From a bacterium HR20 (GTDB lineage: Bacteria > Bacteroidota > Ignavibacteria > Kapaibacteriales > NICIL-2), in the NCBI GenBank assembly GCA_002898675.1, contig BEHW01000041.1, positions 1 to 17,125 of the forward strand: 17,125 bases of DNA. Reading direction: 5' to 3'. Positions 1 to 7,172 of this stretch are shown here, piece after piece. The notes beneath the pieces were generated by a model that worked only from the letters and a program-made list of their open reading frames with translations, did not search any database and had not been told where the DNA came from. The translations under genes were made by a program, and so were the position numbers. Each line of letters starts with the position of its first letter. Within the stretch, counting starts at the first letter, position 1.

Positions 1-1
1 A

Positions 2-322
2 GTCCCCGATGCTGGGTTTCCCGCATTTCGCCCGCCATCGAAGCAGGCGCTCGATAGTCTGCTTTTACGCGCGCCACAGTGGCGCGCAGCATACGCACAG
101 ACGCGCAACGCTCGGCTTCTGCCGGCGCTTCCGTGGTTCCTCGACGCCGAACAGATCGTCGAAGCGCAGCTGGCCGAGTTCCTCTACGGTCGCCAACGCC
201 CACAGGAAACGCGCGCAGTGCTGAGCCGGCAGCTTGCGAAACTCGAAGGCGCTCGTGCCGTCGCAGCGCATCAGGAGAGCATCACTCCGTATCAATCTGC
301 GCACGCTGCAGACGGCCGCTGA
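2..322 (+). CDS. C-terminal end of a protein, probably an ABC transporter solute-binding protein (5' truncated)
   Basis: An open frame enters from the left edge and runs 106 codons to TGA at 320-322. It contains no ATG, so start-based ORF calling misses it. The readable part includes LLPALPWFLDAEQIVEAQ, then LAEFLYGRQRPQETRAVLSR. The pattern of a Pro-rich turn, an amphipathic helix, a short 'lyGrqrPqet' turn and a final helix resembles the C-terminus of family 1 extracellular solute-binding proteins. These are periplasmic or lipid-anchored receptors that deliver sugars or similar ligands to ABC permeases. Codon choice looks like that of the neighbouring genes. The last 41 bp overlap the 3' end of the convergent aldehyde dehydrogenase, where this protein's tail looks unconserved. 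That the frame is coding is fairly secure; the family is an inference from about 60 residues, and no permease is visible. Confidence 0.55.
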   Translation, partial: VPDAGFPAFRPPSKQALDSLLLRAPQWRAAYAQTRNARLLPALPWFLDAEQIVEAQLAEFLYGRQRPQETRAVLSRQLAKLEGARAVAAHQESITPYQSAHAADGR

Positions 323-1760
323 AGTCAACGTAAACGGTCTTCCATTCGGTGAAGATGTCGAAGACGGTCCAGCCGCCTTCGCGGTGCCCGTTGCCGGTGT
401 TTTTGATTCCGCCGAATGGCATGTGCGCTTCTGCGCCGATAGTGGGCGCGTTGATGTAGGTAATGCCTGCTTCGATGTCGCGCATTGCCGCGAATGCATA
501 TTCGACTGAGCGCGTGTAGATGGCTGAGGAAAGTCCGTAGTCAGAATCATTGGCAAGCGCGATTGCATGTTCGAAGGACTCTGCTTTTGCAACGGAGAGC
601 ACGGGACCGAAAATCTCCTCGCGCCAAATCCGCATCGTTGGCTGGACGGCGGTGAAAATCGTCGGCTCGATAAAGTAGCCGTGGGCAAACTCGCCGTCGG
701 TGCGGCGTTGCCCGCCGAGTGCAAGTTGTGCGCCCTCCTGCTGTCCGATGCGGATGTAGTCGAGAATTTTCTTGCACTGGCGTTCGTTGATCACAGGCCC
801 AACTTGCGTTTGCTCGTCGAGGCCGGAGCCGAGCGTGAGCGCTCGCGCTCGCTCGATGAGCATCCCAAGGAATGTATCGTGGATCGGCGCATGCAGTATC
901 AAGCGTGAGGTGGCAGTACAGCGCTGCCCTGTGGTGCCGAAGGCTCCCCAGAGCACCCCTTCGATTGCCAGTGCAAGGTCGGCATCCTCCATGATGATGA
1001 CGGCGTTTTTCCCACCCATTTCGAGGGAGACTTTCTTGTTGAGCACTCCGCAGCGGGCAGCGATCTGCGTTCCGGTGGCAGTCGAACCGGTGAATGCAAC
1101 GACGCGGACGTCAGGATGTTCGACGAGTGCGGCGCCAGCTTCTGCGTCGCCGTGCACGACGTTGAAGACTCCCGCTGGCACTCCTGCTTCCTGGAGAATT
1201 TCTGCAAAGATCACCGCGGAGTGGGGAGCATCGTCGGAAGGCTTCCAGACGATGGTGTTCCCTGCAGCCAGCGCAGGGAAGATTTTCCACGATGGAACAG
1301 CGATGGGGAAGTTCCATGCCGTAATGATCCCGCAGACCCCAATCGGCATGCGGAACGACAGATTCATCTTGTTGGGAAGTTCGCTCGGTGTGTTGTAGCC
1401 GAACAGGCGCCGCGTTTCGGTGGCACTATAGTAGGCGGTGTCAATCGCTTCTTGGATGTCCCCCCGCGTTTCGAACAGTGGCTTGCCCATTTCGCGGGTC
1501 ATGATTGCAGCAAGTTCTTCCTTCCGGCGAGTGAAAATGTCTCCGGCGCGACGGATGATCTCTCCCCGGCGTGGTGCAGGCATGCGGCTCCAGCTTGCGA
1601 AGGCTTGGCGTGCTGCCCCACAAGCGCGGGCGATGTCCTCGGCGTTCGATCGGGGAAATTCGCCGATGACGTCGCGCGTATCGGCAGGATTGACGTTCGG
1701 AAACCACCGATCGGTTGTGGATGGCACCCACTGACCGGCGATGAAATTGGAAAATCGCAT
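282..1760 (-). CDS. NAD(P)+-dependent aldehyde dehydrogenase
   Basis: A 492-residue cytosolic enzyme of the ALDH superfamily, oxidising an aldehyde to its carboxylate with NAD(P)+. All hallmark positions are present: Asn150 (AWNFP), Lys173 (WKPS), the nucleotide-loop FTGS at 223-226, general base Glu247 (LEMGG), catalytic Cys281 (GQRCTATSR) and EIFGP at 382-386. The C-terminal HMPFGGIKNTGNGHREGG resembles alpha-ketoglutarate-semialdehyde and aminoadipate-semialdehyde-type ALDHs, but the substrate cannot be fixed by reading. The frame opens 45 codons upstream at 1895; I chose the ATG at 1760 because MRFSNFIAGQW matches the usual ALDH N-terminus and the longer start would overlap bshC. A TAnnTTTG box and a perfect inverted repeat lie just upstream, suggesting its own regulated promoter. 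Its 3' end overlaps the convergent upstream gene. Confidence 0.93.
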   Translation of the reverse strand: MRFSNFIAGQWVPSTTDRWFPNVNPADTRDVIGEFPRSNAEDIARACGAARQAFASWSRMPAPRRGEIIRRAGDIFTRRKEELAAIMTREMGKPLFETRGDIQEAIDTAYYSATETRRLFGYNTPSELPNKMNLSFRMPIGVCGIITAWNFPIAVPSWKIFPALAAGNTIVWKPSDDAPHSAVIFAEILQEAGVPAGVFNVVHGDAEAGAALVEHPDVRVVAFTGSTATGTQIAARCGVLNKKVSLEMGGKNAVIIMEDADLALAIEGVLWGAFGTTGQRCTATSRLILHAPIHDTFLGMLIERARALTLGSGLDEQTQVGPVINERQCKKILDYIRIGQQEGAQLALGGQRRTDGEFAHGYFIEPTIFTAVQPTMRIWREEIFGPVLSVAKAESFEHAIALANDSDYGLSSAIYTRSVEYAFAAMRDIEAGITYINAPTIGAEAHMPFGGIKNTGNGHREGGWTVFDIFTEWKTVYVDFSGRLQRAQIDTE

Positions 1761-1802
1761 GGCCTCGAGGCGAGAAAGTGAATCTGCAAAAACACCATGC
1801 AG

Positions 1803-1810
1803 CAAAATTA
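1803..1810 (-). promoter_or_regulatory. Candidate Bacteroidota-type -7 promoter box for the aldehyde dehydrogenase
   Basis: On the minus strand this reads TAATTTTG, an exact match to the Bacteroidota -7 consensus TAnnTTTG. It would place the transcript start a few bases further on and give a leader of roughly 35-40 nt before the ATG at 1760. No clear TTG-type -33 element is visible at the expected distance. The inverted repeat at 1811-1830 abuts it on the upstream side. Confidence 0.45.
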
Positions 1811-1830
1811 GAGTGCACCGCGATGCACTC
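1811..1830. promoter_or_regulatory. Perfect inverted repeat, candidate operator between aldehyde dehydrogenase and bshC
   Basis: Arms GAGTGCA (1811-1817) and TGCACTC (1824-1830) are perfect 7-bp inverted copies around a 6-bp centre. The repeat sits in the 133-bp divergent region, directly next to the TAATTTTG box that reads toward the aldehyde dehydrogenase. A dimeric regulator bound here would lie between the -33 and -7 regions of that promoter. No regulator gene is adjacent, so the binding protein is unknown. An RNA hairpin in a bshC leader is an alternative reading. Confidence 0.45.
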
Positions 1831-1893
1831 CGATCGAGAAAATAGCAGTCGAGCGCATGCGTCAAGGGCAACCGTCCAATTACGCTGCCGAAC

Positions 1894-3501
1894 ATGATCG
1901 AGCTTTCATGGTGTCGAATGCCTACGCCGCAGCCAGTGCTCTGCGACTATGCACGGGGCGATGAGTGGCTGCTCACTATCTGCCGAGGAGAACACTCTCC
2001 CAGAAGCGTACATCCTCGCGCAATCGAAGCAATCCGGCAGACGATGGCTCCGATCATTCTGACAGATGAGCAACGAACAAGCATTGCCCGACTCAGCGAT
2101 GGTGCAGCTGTCGTTATTAGTGGGCAGCAAGTGGGATTTCTCGGCGGGCCGCTCTATACATGGCTCAAGATTGCAGGAACGATCGAACAGGCTCATCGTC
2201 GGGGTGCAGTGCCCATCTTCTGGATCGAAGACAACGACCATGACATCAAAGAAGCACAACGCATCGGACTCATCGCCAGGGACGATCGGCTGCTCTGGCT
2301 TGAATGCCCGCCTGATGGGCACCTTCCGCAACAAATGATCGTGGCGACTTGCCGAGTTGGTGCTGCCATCGAAGAGTCGCTTGCATTGCTGCGGGAGGAA
2401 TATGCAGGTAGTCCGTTTGCCATTGAAACAATTGATGTGCTCCAAGAATGCTACGTTCCCGGTCGCACGTGGTCGGAAGCGTTCCTTCGGTGGCTCCAGT
2501 GGTGTTGGGGCACTCAAGGGTTGCTCTTTGTTCGTTCATCGGTTCTTCGGGAGCTTGGGGCGATGCAACCAGTGCTCGAGCGAGTTCTCGAACAATCCGA
2601 GGGTTTTCTCCGTGCAATCAGGACGCAGACGGCAGAGTTAGAACAACGCCGATACCCAGCGCAGCTCGAGGTCACCGCACTGCCGGCATTCTACCATCAT
2701 AGTGGGAGCCGCTACCGTGTCCATGCGCAGCCTGATGGCAGCTACCGTGCGTTTCGCTGGCGCTTTTCCCACCAAGAGTTGCAGGCATTGCTGCGCAGTC
2801 ATCCTGAACACTTTTCGCCGAGTGCTGCACTGCGCCCATTAGCGCAAGACTGGCTTCTATCGCCAGTGGCGAGTGTTCTCGGACCGGCGGAGTTGAGCTA
2901 CCACTTGCAGTTGCGCCGCGTGTATGCGGAGTGGGGAATTCCGCGTGCGGAGCTGGTGCTGCGTCCCTCGGCGACGGTTGTTCCGCCGCGCGTGATGCGC
3001 GTGCTCGAGCGCCACAGAGACCACATGCAGCATTTCTTCGAGCCGCAACACATGTTCGATGCCTGGCTTGTGCGGCTGCTCGATGGCCAAGCGCTGCTCG
3101 ATGACGCTGCGCATCTTGAGCGTACGCTCCACCAGGCGATCGAGCAGCTTCGCACCCGCGCGCAAGCATACGACCCGACTCTGGCGCGGAGCGTTGCCTC
3201 GATCGAGCACGTCATTGCCGATCGGCTTGCAACGCTCGATCGCAAGATTCGACGGGCGATCCAGCGCCACAATCGCCAGACGGTCGCGCGCTACCGTAGT
3301 GCGCGAGCGCATCTTTTCCCCAACGAGGGGCTACAGGAACGCACGATTGCGCCGATACATTGGCTGTGCGCGCTGGGCATTGACTGCTGGCGAGCAGTCG
3401 TCCAACGTATCGCAACGTTCGCAAATGTGGCGCACTATATTGCACTGCCCGACGAGTTGCTCAGCATTTCTGGCACACCAGTTGCGCACCCCAGAGTGTG
3501 A
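1894..3501 (+). CDS. bshC: Bacillithiol biosynthesis cysteine-adding enzyme BshC
   Basis: A 535-residue protein matching BshC in length and motifs. BshC is thought to catalyse the last step of bacillithiol synthesis, adding cysteine to glucosaminyl-malate in the cytosol. Visible signatures are SGQQVGFLGGPLYT (76-89), a Rossmann-like nucleotide-site segment; FWIEDNDHD (109-117), matching the family's 'FW...DHD'; a long basic helical, probably coiled-coil stretch at about 405-470; and LFPNEGLQER near 473-482, a strong family signature. The ATG at 1894 is used; ATG at 1918 (residue 9) is a possible alternative, and neither has a clear Shine-Dalgarno. bshA and bshB, needed for the earlier steps, are not in the window. 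The response regulator gene follows after 31 bp and is likely co-transcribed. Confidence 0.92.
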   Translation: MIELSWCRMPTPQPVLCDYARGDEWLLTICRGEHSPRSVHPRAIEAIRQTMAPIILTDEQRTSIARLSDGAAVVISGQQVGFLGGPLYTWLKIAGTIEQAHRRGAVPIFWIEDNDHDIKEAQRIGLIARDDRLLWLECPPDGHLPQQMIVATCRVGAAIEESLALLREEYAGSPFAIETIDVLQECYVPGRTWSEAFLRWLQWCWGTQGLLFVRSSVLRELGAMQPVLERVLEQSEGFLRAIRTQTAELEQRRYPAQLEVTALPAFYHHSGSRYRVHAQPDGSYRAFRWRFSHQELQALLRSHPEHFSPSAALRPLAQDWLLSPVASVLGPAELSYHLQLRRVYAEWGIPRAELVLRPSATVVPPRVMRVLERHRDHMQHFFEPQHMFDAWLVRLLDGQALLDDAAHLERTLHQAIEQLRTRAQAYDPTLARSVASIEHVIADRLATLDRKIRRAIQRHNRQTVARYRSARAHLFPNEGLQERTIAPIHWLCALGIDCWRAVVQRIATFANVAHYIALPDELLSISGTPVAHPRV

Positions 3502-3532
3502 ATTGCTACGTACCACAAACATGGAGCGTGTT

Positions 3533-3970
3533 ATGGAAAAGCCGTTTGTCCTCGTCGTTGACGACAACCGTATCACAACAAAGCTACTCCGACGCTACCT
3601 CGAATCGAATGGATTCGAAGCAGCGGAGGCATACGATGGCGTCGAGTGTCTCGAAAAGGTTGCCCAGCGCCAGCCCGATGCGGTGGTGCTGGATGTGATG
3701 ATGCCACGAATGGATGGCTACGAGACCGTGCGTCGCCTGCGAGAAAATCCAGCCACCGCAAAAATTCCCGTCGTCATTGTGACTGCGCTCAACGACGTTG
3801 CCAACCAGCTGAAAGCAATCGAAAGCGGAGCCGATGATTTTTTGAGTAAGCCGATCGAAGAAAAGCTGCTGATCGCAAAGGTGCGGCTGCTGACAACACT
3901 GAACATGCAACGGCGCAAAGCCGAAGAACTGGAACGGCAGCTTGCAGACGCAACGCACACAGCCTCGTAG
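3533..3970 (+). CDS. Single-domain response regulator (CheY-like receiver with C-terminal helix)
   Basis: A 145-residue receiver domain. Acidic-pocket residues Asp10-Asp11 (VVDDN), phospho-acceptor Asp54 (VVLDVMMPRMDG), Thr84 (VTALND) and Lys106 (SKPI) are all in place, so it should accept phosphate from a histidine kinase. After the receiver comes only a charged helix of about 35 residues (KAEELERQLADA), probably a dimerising coiled coil, and no DNA-binding or enzymatic output domain. The ATG at 3533 is preferred over 3521 because GGAG (3523-3526) lies 6 nt upstream; the frame extends further back but only as a shadow of bshC. No kinase is encoded nearby, so it is an orphan. The receiver resembles those at the N-terminus of PleD-like or cyclase/HD-GYP regulators, making a truncated relative possible. 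Confidence 0.9.
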   Translation: MEKPFVLVVDDNRITTKLLRRYLESNGFEAAEAYDGVECLEKVAQRQPDAVVLDVMMPRMDGYETVRRLRENPATAKIPVVIVTALNDVANQLKAIESGADDFLSKPIEEKLLIAKVRLLTTLNMQRRKAEELERQLADATHTAS

Positions 3971-4093
3971 AACAACACCGCGCAGCACGGGCAGAAGGGG
4001 AAAAGTCGTAAATTGCCATTAGCACGTGCTTCTCCAAAGCGGAGCAGTGCGTTACACCGCGGAGTACACCACATTCATCAGCACCAAGCAACG

Positions 4094-4723
4094 ATGCGTT
4101 ATCACCTGTTGCTGCGTACCATTGCTATCGGGATTGCACTTCTGCCGGTTGGCTGTGCGCAAATCAAACAGATTTCTGATGCGCTGACGAATCTCCAACG
4201 CCTGCAGTTCAAGCTTGGCGCGGTCCACAACTTTCGCTTAGCTGGTGTGGAGCTTTCCTCGAAGGCATCTGCTTCAGACTTTAGTCCGATTGGTGACGGT
4301 CTCAAACTGCTCGATGCGTTCCGTAGCAAGAAGCTCCCGGTAGATTTCATCCTCGACCTGGAGGTTCGTAACCCCAACGATGGTACGCAAGGTAGAAGTG
4401 CTGTCCCTGCGACCTTGGCAGGCCTTGAGTTCCGGCTCCTCATTGATGACCAGCCGACGATTACTGGTAATCTCGACCGTGAAGTGGAAATTCCAGCCAG
4501 CGGGAGCGTAACGGCAGTGCCGATTCGAATTTCGCTCGACCTCTACGAGTTCTTCGGCAGTCGTGGCTATGACAAGCTGCTCGAGCTTGCATTGGCAATT
4601 GGGGGGAAGAACGGCTCTGCAAGCAGACTCAAACTCGATGCCAAACCGACCGTGCGGACGAAATTCGGGCTGATGACCTATCCTGGGCGCATCGCGATCG
4701 TTGACCGCGAGTTTCGCAATTGA
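4094..4723 (+). CDS. Putative lipoprotein with LEA14/WHy-like domain
   Basis: A 209-residue protein beginning with a lipoprotein signal: basic N-terminus, hydrophobic stretch about 5-17, then PVGC with the lipidated cysteine at residue 21. The mature part contains VDFILDLEVRNPND, a middle segment (GLEFRLLIDDQPTITG) and IPASGSVTAVPIRISLDLYEF. This strand order and the NPN turn fit the LEA type 2/WHy beta-sandwich, found in bacterial surface lipoproteins of mostly unknown role. The frame can be extended to 4013, but the ATG at 4094 puts the signal peptide at the N-terminus. No strong Shine-Dalgarno is visible. It heads the cluster leading to ybeY, and the next gene starts 16 bp after its stop. 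Lipoprotein call is firm, fold moderate, function unknown. Confidence 0.78.
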   Translation: MRYHLLLRTIAIGIALLPVGCAQIKQISDALTNLQRLQFKLGAVHNFRLAGVELSSKASASDFSPIGDGLKLLDAFRSKKLPVDFILDLEVRNPNDGTQGRSAVPATLAGLEFRLLIDDQPTITGNLDREVEIPASGSVTAVPIRISLDLYEFFGSRGYDKLLELALAIGGKNGSASRLKLDAKPTVRTKFGLMTYPGRIAIVDREFRN

Positions 4724-4739
4724 TCCCGCGCATGACGAA

Positions 4740-5846
4740 ATGAACGATGAGAGTGCAACCGAACTGCTGCTGGTACTGGCTGCATGGGTGTGTGGAGCAC
4801 TCGCAGCAGTTGTCTCGTTCATGCGTGCTGTGATTGCCGCTGTTTCAGCATCGCGGCTGGAAGAGCTTCACCCCGAGCATCCCGCAGTGCTCGATAAGAT
4901 TTATGACGCGCGGCGTCTGGGATCTGTCGAGCGGACGGTGTTGATGGTCGCCGACGTCGCGCTTGTTGCTGCGTTGGCAGCAGTGCTTTCGGTGCTTGGG
5001 ATGGTGTGGTGGGGCTGGGCTGATGGGCGAGTGTTTCTGATGCTTGGAGCGATCGTTGCGGTCATCGTCATTGGGAAGGCAACAGTCCACGCTCTGGGTG
5101 ACCTAGTGGCAGACGCAGCGATTCTCCTGGTCGCGCGCTGGCTGGATGTTGTTCTTCGGATTGCACGTCCGCTCGCTACGGTCATTGCCACGGTGATGGA
5201 GATGCTCCACGCCCGACGTCACCACGAGGATGCTCGCGAGCAGGTCGCCGAAGAACTCAGCGCAATCATGGAGGAAGCAGTCGAAGAGGGCACGCTCGAA
5301 GCCGAGGAAGTTCGCATTCTGCAGAACATCATGCGTGTGCGGGATGTACACGTCGAGGATGTGATGACGCCGCGGAATGTTGTCGCTGGGTTGCCTGCCG
5401 ATATTCCCATCCGCCATGCTGCTGAGCTGCCAGAGCTGCAGACATACTCCCGACTGCCGGTGTGGGAAGGTGCCAACATGGACAACATCGTTGGCTACGT
5501 TCTCTCGCGCGATGTCCTCGTCGCTGCACTCCGGGGCAATGGTACCCAGCCGGTACGAACACTCTTACGGCAAGCGGTGTTCATTCCCGAAAATGTCAGT
5601 CTGGATCGCGCGTTGGAAGAATTTTTGAAACGGCGGCAGCACATGTTCATCGTCGTTGACGAGTACGGAGGCGTCGAAGGTTTACTGACGTTGGAAGATG
5701 TGCTCGAAACCATCCTCGGCGCCGAAATTGTGGACGAAGCCGACCGCGTTGTAGATATGCGGCAACTGGCGCAGCAACGGCGCGATCGGCGCATCGCCCA
5801 ACAGAGTATGCAGCATGGAGTGCAACAGCCATCGGTAGAAGAATGA
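4740..5846 (+). CDS. CNNM/CorC-like membrane protein with tandem CBS domains
   Basis: A 368-residue inner-membrane protein with about four hydrophobic segments (roughly 9-33, 66-90, 98-119, 124-150: DUF21/CNNM region), an acidic linker (EELSAIMEEAVEEGTLEAEE) and two CBS domains (about 204-262 and 269-327). Diagnostic strings are VMTPR (208-212), YSRLPVWE (236-243) and HMFIVVDEYGGVEGLLTLEDVLE (301-323). The family is linked to Mg2+/Co2+ transport or efflux and binds adenine nucleotides in the CBS pair. The C-terminal CorC_HlyC domain is missing: only about 40 polar residues follow the second CBS. A TTG start at 4701 would overlap the lipoprotein gene, so I use the ATG at 4740. Its stop overlaps the next start (ATGA). 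In E. coli a corC-type gene (ybeX) also sits with ybeY, and ybeY lies in this cluster. Confidence 0.88.
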   Translation: MNDESATELLLVLAAWVCGALAAVVSFMRAVIAAVSASRLEELHPEHPAVLDKIYDARRLGSVERTVLMVADVALVAALAAVLSVLGMVWWGWADGRVFLMLGAIVAVIVIGKATVHALGDLVADAAILLVARWLDVVLRIARPLATVIATVMEMLHARRHHEDAREQVAEELSAIMEEAVEEGTLEAEEVRILQNIMRVRDVHVEDVMTPRNVVAGLPADIPIRHAAELPELQTYSRLPVWEGANMDNIVGYVLSRDVLVAALRGNGTQPVRTLLRQAVFIPENVSLDRALEEFLKRRQHMFIVVDEYGGVEGLLTLEDVLETILGAEIVDEADRVVDMRQLAQQRRDRRIAQQSMQHGVQQPSVEE

Positions 5847-6364
5847 ACCAGCTGTGGTCTCCTTGGCGATCGCAGTACATCGAGTCGCTTTCTCACGATG
5901 GAGTCGGTGCAGATTGCTTCCTGTGTGCAGCAGCGCAAGCACCCCCAGAACAGGATGCTGACAATCTCGTCGTTCACCGCGGAGCGTTGTGCTTTGTGAT
6001 CATGAATCGCTATCCGTACAACAGTGGGCACCTCCTGGTTGCGCCGTATCGGCATGTCGGTGATCTGGCCGATCTGGCCGAGCACGAGGCGCACGCACTC
6101 ATCGAAACGGTGCAGCTGGCGATCCGTGTGTTGCGTCGCACCCATGCACCCCATGGATTCAACGTCGGTATGAATCTCGGTCGCACCGCAGGTGCAGGGT
6201 TACCCGACCACATCCACGTTCATATTGTCCCGCGCTGGAATGGCGACACCAACTTTATGCCAATTCTGGCAGAAGTGAAAGTTATCTCCGAGTTTCTCAG
6301 CCACGAGCAACGCAAACTTGCTGAAGCATTCACGCATGCAATCGAACGTAGCAACCGCAATTAG
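5843..6364 (+). CDS. HIT family nucleotide hydrolase/transferase (Ap4A-phosphorylase-like)
   Basis: A 173-residue histidine-triad protein. The triad HIHVHIVP is at 123-130, with His125 the expected nucleotidylated residue. Supporting features are the N-terminal LWSPWRSQYI, the CFLC pair (Cys25, Cys28) typical of zinc-binding bacterial HIT proteins, NRYPYNSGHLLVAPYRH (55-71) and GFNVGMNLGRTAGAGLPDHIH. Members hydrolyse or transfer nucleoside monophosphates from substrates such as Ap4A; the exact substrate is not deducible. Start and stop are tightly packed: the ATG shares bases with the upstream stop (ATGA), and the next gene begins 29 bp before this one ends, so translation is probably coupled. 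Confidence 0.92.
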   Translation: MNQLWSPWRSQYIESLSHDGVGADCFLCAAAQAPPEQDADNLVVHRGALCFVIMNRYPYNSGHLLVAPYRHVGDLADLAEHEAHALIETVQLAIRVLRRTHAPHGFNVGMNLGRTAGAGLPDHIHVHIVPRWNGDTNFMPILAEVKVISEFLSHEQRKLAEAFTHAIERSNRN

Positions 6365-7172
6365 TCCGCGACGTCGGCTGGGACAGCACTTCCTGGCCAG
6401 CCAACAGATTGCTCGTCGTATTGCAGCTGCGCTCGACGCGACGCGCGGTAGCACGGTATTCGAAATCGGCGCCGGCACAGGAGCATTGACGAGAGCACTT
6501 GTGGAAACAAGAGCCGAACGTATCATCGCTGTCGAATTCGATCCCCGCGCAGCAGCGTACTTGCAAGCAGTACTTGGCAATGACTCACGGCTTGAGGTTG
6601 TCGAAGAGGATGTGTTGCGTCTACGTCTTTCTGCGTTCGGCATTACGGCAACAGCTCCTGCCTTTGTTGTGGGGAATATCCCGTACAATCTGACCGGACC
6701 GATCCTTTTTTGGCTCTTCGAGCAAGCCGATTGCATCCACCGTATCGTGCTGATGGTGCAAAAAGAAGTTGCCCGTCGCCTTGTTGCAGCGCCGGGTTCG
6801 AGGGTGTACGGCATTTCCTCCGTTGCAATACGACTTGTAACAACGCATGCGCGCGTGCTATTTGATGTTCCGCCGGGAGCATTTATCCCACCCCCGAAGG
6901 TGACATCATCGGTTGTGGTGCTCGACTGCAATGGGCGATCGCTCGCTGAACCAGACTACCAGGAAGTAATGGCGCTCGTGCATGCCGCCTTCAACCAACG
7001 GCGGAAGAAACTCCGCAACGCACTCGAGCGCTATGCCTACGAGCAGTGCGGGGAGCAGTGGAAAGAACTTGCTGCACTCCCGCTCCTCGATCGTCGTGCC
7101 GAAGAGCTCACACCCGCCGATTTCCTTGCACTCGCTGCCGAAATCAGACGGTTACGGGGAGAACGCGCATGA
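6336..7172 (+). CDS. rsmA: 16S rRNA (adenine(1518)-N(6)/adenine(1519)-N(6))-dimethyltransferase RsmA (KsgA)
   Basis: A 278-residue SAM-dependent methyltransferase that dimethylates two adjacent adenines in the 3'-terminal helix of 16S rRNA during 30S maturation. Motifs: RRRLGQHFL (12-20), SAM-binding motif I FEIGAGTG (42-49), acidic motif II VEFDP (66-70), catalytic motif IV NIPYN (114-118), YGISS (158-162) and FIPPPKVTSSVV (183-194), all characteristic of KsgA/RsmA. A TTG start at 6318 is possible, but the ATG at 6336 gives the family's usual N-terminus. It overlaps the HIT gene by 29 bp, and its TGA overlaps the ATG of the PAP2 gene. The presence of ybeY, another 16S 3'-end factor, in the same cluster is consistent with a ribosome-maturation theme. 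Confidence 0.96.
   Translation: MQSNVATAISPRRRLGQHFLASQQIARRIAAALDATRGSTVFEIGAGTGALTRALVETRAERIIAVEFDPRAAAYLQAVLGNDSRLEVVEEDVLRLRLSAFGITATAPAFVVGNIPYNLTGPILFWLFEQADCIHRIVLMVQKEVARRLVAAPGSRVYGISSVAIRLVTTHARVLFDVPPGAFIPPPKVTSSVVVLDCNGRSLAEPDYQEVMALVHAAFNQRRKKLRNALERYAYEQCGEQWKELAALPLLDRRAEELTPADFLALAAEIRRLRGERA

Noticed and set aside
65..724. A 219-codon minus-strand frame over the left end and the aldehyde dehydrogenase gene
   Set aside because: It is an out-of-frame shadow of the aldehyde dehydrogenase: low-complexity Ser/Arg-rich product, no family resemblance, and it conflicts with two better-supported frames.
1839..1865. Sigma70-like TTGACG ... TATTTT pair on the minus strand upstream of the aldehyde dehydrogenase
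   Set aside because: The 15-bp spacing is short, and an exact TAnnTTTG box lies closer to the gene and fits the other promoters in the window better.
4009..4016. TAAATTGC upstream of the lipoprotein gene as a -7 box
   Set aside because: It deviates from TAnnTTTG at two positions and lies 77 bp from the ATG; too weak to annotate although a promoter is expected somewhere in 3971-4093.
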